Shown here: positions 62,920-64,000 of the stretch, in pieces
How positions within the stretch are numbered: the stretch's first letter is position 1
Layout of the letters: every line of letters starts with the position of its first letter
DNA from: Bacteroidetes bacterium HLUCCA01
GTDB taxonomy: Bacteria; Bacteroidota; Rhodothermia; Balneolales; HLUCCA01
NCBI GenBank assembly: GCA_001314545.1
Contig: LIHN01000001.1
Coordinates: 212,180 to 276,179 of the forward strand
Length of the DNA stretch: 64,000 bases
Direction of reading: 5' to 3'
Translations under genes and position numbers: made by a program
Notes under the pieces: model-generated
Database searches by the model: none
Told to the model about the DNA's origin: nothing
Seen by the model: only the letters and a program-made list of their open reading frames with translations

Positions 62920-64000
62920 TTGGACAAGTTTATTATTGAAGGACAAACACCGCTTAGGGGTACACTGGCCGTCAGCGGATCAAAAAACGCTGCACTTCCG
63001 CTTATGGCGGCAGCGCTGCTCGCCGACTCACCCACTACCCTGCAGAACATCCCTCGCCTGAATGATATTTACACATTCAACAACGTACTTCGGGTAACCG
63101 GTACCCTGGTTAATTTTGACGAGGCTGCAAATACGCTGGTCATCGATCCGGCCAATCTTTCCTTTCCGGAATCGCCGTACGACCTGGTGCGTAAAATGCG
63201 GGCATCGTTTTATATGCTGGGCGCATTGCTTGGTCAAGGGGGCTATGCGAAAGTATCCTTACCCGGCGGATGTGCATGGGGTCCCCGGCCTGTAAATCTG
63301 CACATGGAAGGATTGAAAGCCATCGGTGCTGAAATCACCATGGATAAGGGGTATGTAATTGCCCACGCACCGGGTGGTCGACTTCGGGGCGGTACCATAA
63401 GGCTGAATCCCAGCAGCGTTGGTGCAACGGTAAATATTTTGCTGGGCGCTGTGAAAGCTACCGGCAGAACGGTCATTGAAAATGCCGCAAGGGAACCGGA
63501 TGTAGTATTGCTGTGTAAGGCGTTGAATGCGATGGGAGCACAGATCAGCGGCGTCGGCACCGATACCCTTACCATTGAAGGCGTGTCGGGATTGTCGGGC
63601 ATCACGTTCACCAATGCGCCGGACCGTATTGAGGCCGGAACCTACATGATTGCCGCTGCAATGCATCCGGATTCGGATCTGCTTATAACCAAGCTGGACC
63701 CACAAGATCTGGGGGAGTTCACACAGACTTTTAAGCAAACGGGAGTTACCCTGGAATTCGCAGACGATTCCGTGCGGGTAAAAGCGCCTGAAAAACTGAT
63801 TCCCGTGTCTATTAAGGCCGAAATCTATCCGGGTTTTCCTACCGATCTACAGGCGCAGTGGGCTACCATGCTGACGCAGGCTTCCGGCAAGGCTACCGTT
63901 ACCGACCATATTTATTACGACCGTTTCAGCTACGTCCCTGAGCTTGGCCGCCTGGGAGCGGATGCCGTACTAACGGAAAATACGGTCGCCATTCAGGGGA
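62920..64000 (+). CDS. murA: UDP-N-acetylglucosamine 1-carboxyvinyltransferase (5' part)
   Basis: First committed step of peptidoglycan synthesis: enolpyruvyl transfer from PEP to UDP-GlcNAc. The frame starts with TTG 62920 (no ATG fits) and reads DKFIIEGQTPLRGTLAVSGS, K22 (SGSKNAALPLMAAALLA), PGGCAWGPRPVNLHMEG with the catalytic C118, then AKTTL-like conserved blocks, open to the window end (360 codons). The enzyme normally has about 420 residues, so roughly 60 are missing. Seven bases from the biotin carrier gene. Confidence 0.93.
   Translation, partial: MDKFIIEGQTPLRGTLAVSGSKNAALPLMAAALLADSPTTLQNIPRLNDIYTFNNVLRVTGTLVNFDEAANTLVIDPANLSFPESPYDLVRKMRASFYMLGALLGQGGYAKVSLPGGCAWGPRPVNLHMEGLKAIGAEITMDKGYVIAHAPGGRLRGGTIRLNPSSVGATVNILLGAVKATGRTVIENAAREPDVVLLCKALNAMGAQISGVGTDTLTIEGVSGLSGITFTNAPDRIEAGTYMIAAAMHPDSDLLITKLDPQDLGEFTQTFKQTGVTLEFADDSVRVKAPEKLIPVSIKAEIYPGFPTDLQAQWATMLTQASGKATVTDHIYYDRFSYVPELGRLGADAVLTENTVAIQG

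Noticed and set aside
1..64000. CRISPR arrays, insertion sequences, prophage or integration sites
   Set aside because: No repeated spacer pattern, transposase, integrase or phage structural gene was seen, and the tRNA-Val gene is flanked by housekeeping genes without a duplicated 3' end.

Overview
The window comes from a bacterium of the Bacteroidota/Balneolota/Rhodothermota group. The clues are a type IX secretion sorting domain with an NFPNPFNP motif (48590-48853), a predicted 6S RNA directly behind zapA, an N-acylornithine-type carbamoyltransferase in the arginine operon, a DUF3108 protein and a CrtI-type desaturase. It is an ordinary, gene-dense chromosomal region of biosynthesis and translation genes. 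I see no insertion sequence, prophage or CRISPR array.

Layout. (1) 1-10587, plus strand: the tail of a SHOCT-domain protein, a 540-nt leader, then one long branched-chain amino acid operon, ilvB-ilvN-ilvC-cimA-leuA-leuC-leuD-leuB-proC. With CimA, isoleucine can be made from pyruvate, so the operon serves Ile, Val and Leu; ilvD and ilvE must lie elsewhere. Its leader holds a reading frame ending in a dense run of Val/Ile/Leu codons (437-484), a probable attenuation leader. (2) 10598-14172, minus: ECF sigma factor, Spx/YffB-like protein, DUF3108 protein, dUTPase, MFS transporter. (3) 14476-14763, plus: single-RRM protein with a strong terminator. (4) 14835-20227, minus: tatA-gatA-SDR-M28/QC lipoprotein-prmA-ppx. 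(5) 20419-25084, plus: DUF2795 protein, Omp85 protein, cyclic-nucleotide-binding protein, RlmD. (6) 25075-31320: CrtI-type desaturase diverging from a PlsC-like acyltransferase and a GltS-like carrier, a hypothetical protein, a phosphoesterase and a GT2 glycosyltransferase. (7) 31435-35252, plus: deoC, an aldehyde dehydrogenase and a truncated non-catalytic partner that together look like a split ALDH16, then a SPOR lipoprotein. (8) 35338-36917, minus: nusB and ychF. (9) 37065-47018, plus: tRNA-Val, thrS-infC-rpmI-rplT, pheS-pheT, a coiled-coil protein, zapA, 6S RNA, ymdB, lolD-like, a TPR protein. (10) 47180-48856: a secreted phosphodiester-glycosidase-like protein. (11) 49013-60534, minus: the arginine operon argG-X-argC-argD-argF'-argB-argE-argH, followed by an ADP-ribosylglycohydrolase-like pseudoenzyme, an OsmC protein and MetZ. 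(12) 60644-64000, plus: queG, a lipoprotein, a small protein, a biotin carrier protein and the start of murA.

The most notable observations are: an unannotated 26-residue arginine leader peptide (8 Arg) followed by an intrinsic terminator directly upstream of argG; an uncharacterised P-loop protein X translationally coupled on both sides inside the arginine operon, which lacks any recognisable N-acetylglutamate synthase; a carbamoyltransferase with Thr where the acetyl/succinyl specificity residue is expected; the split ALDH16-like pair; and the ADP-ribosylglycohydrolase relative that has lost its metal-binding motifs. All calls rest on reading the sequence and on remembered family knowledge; no search or fold calculation was run.
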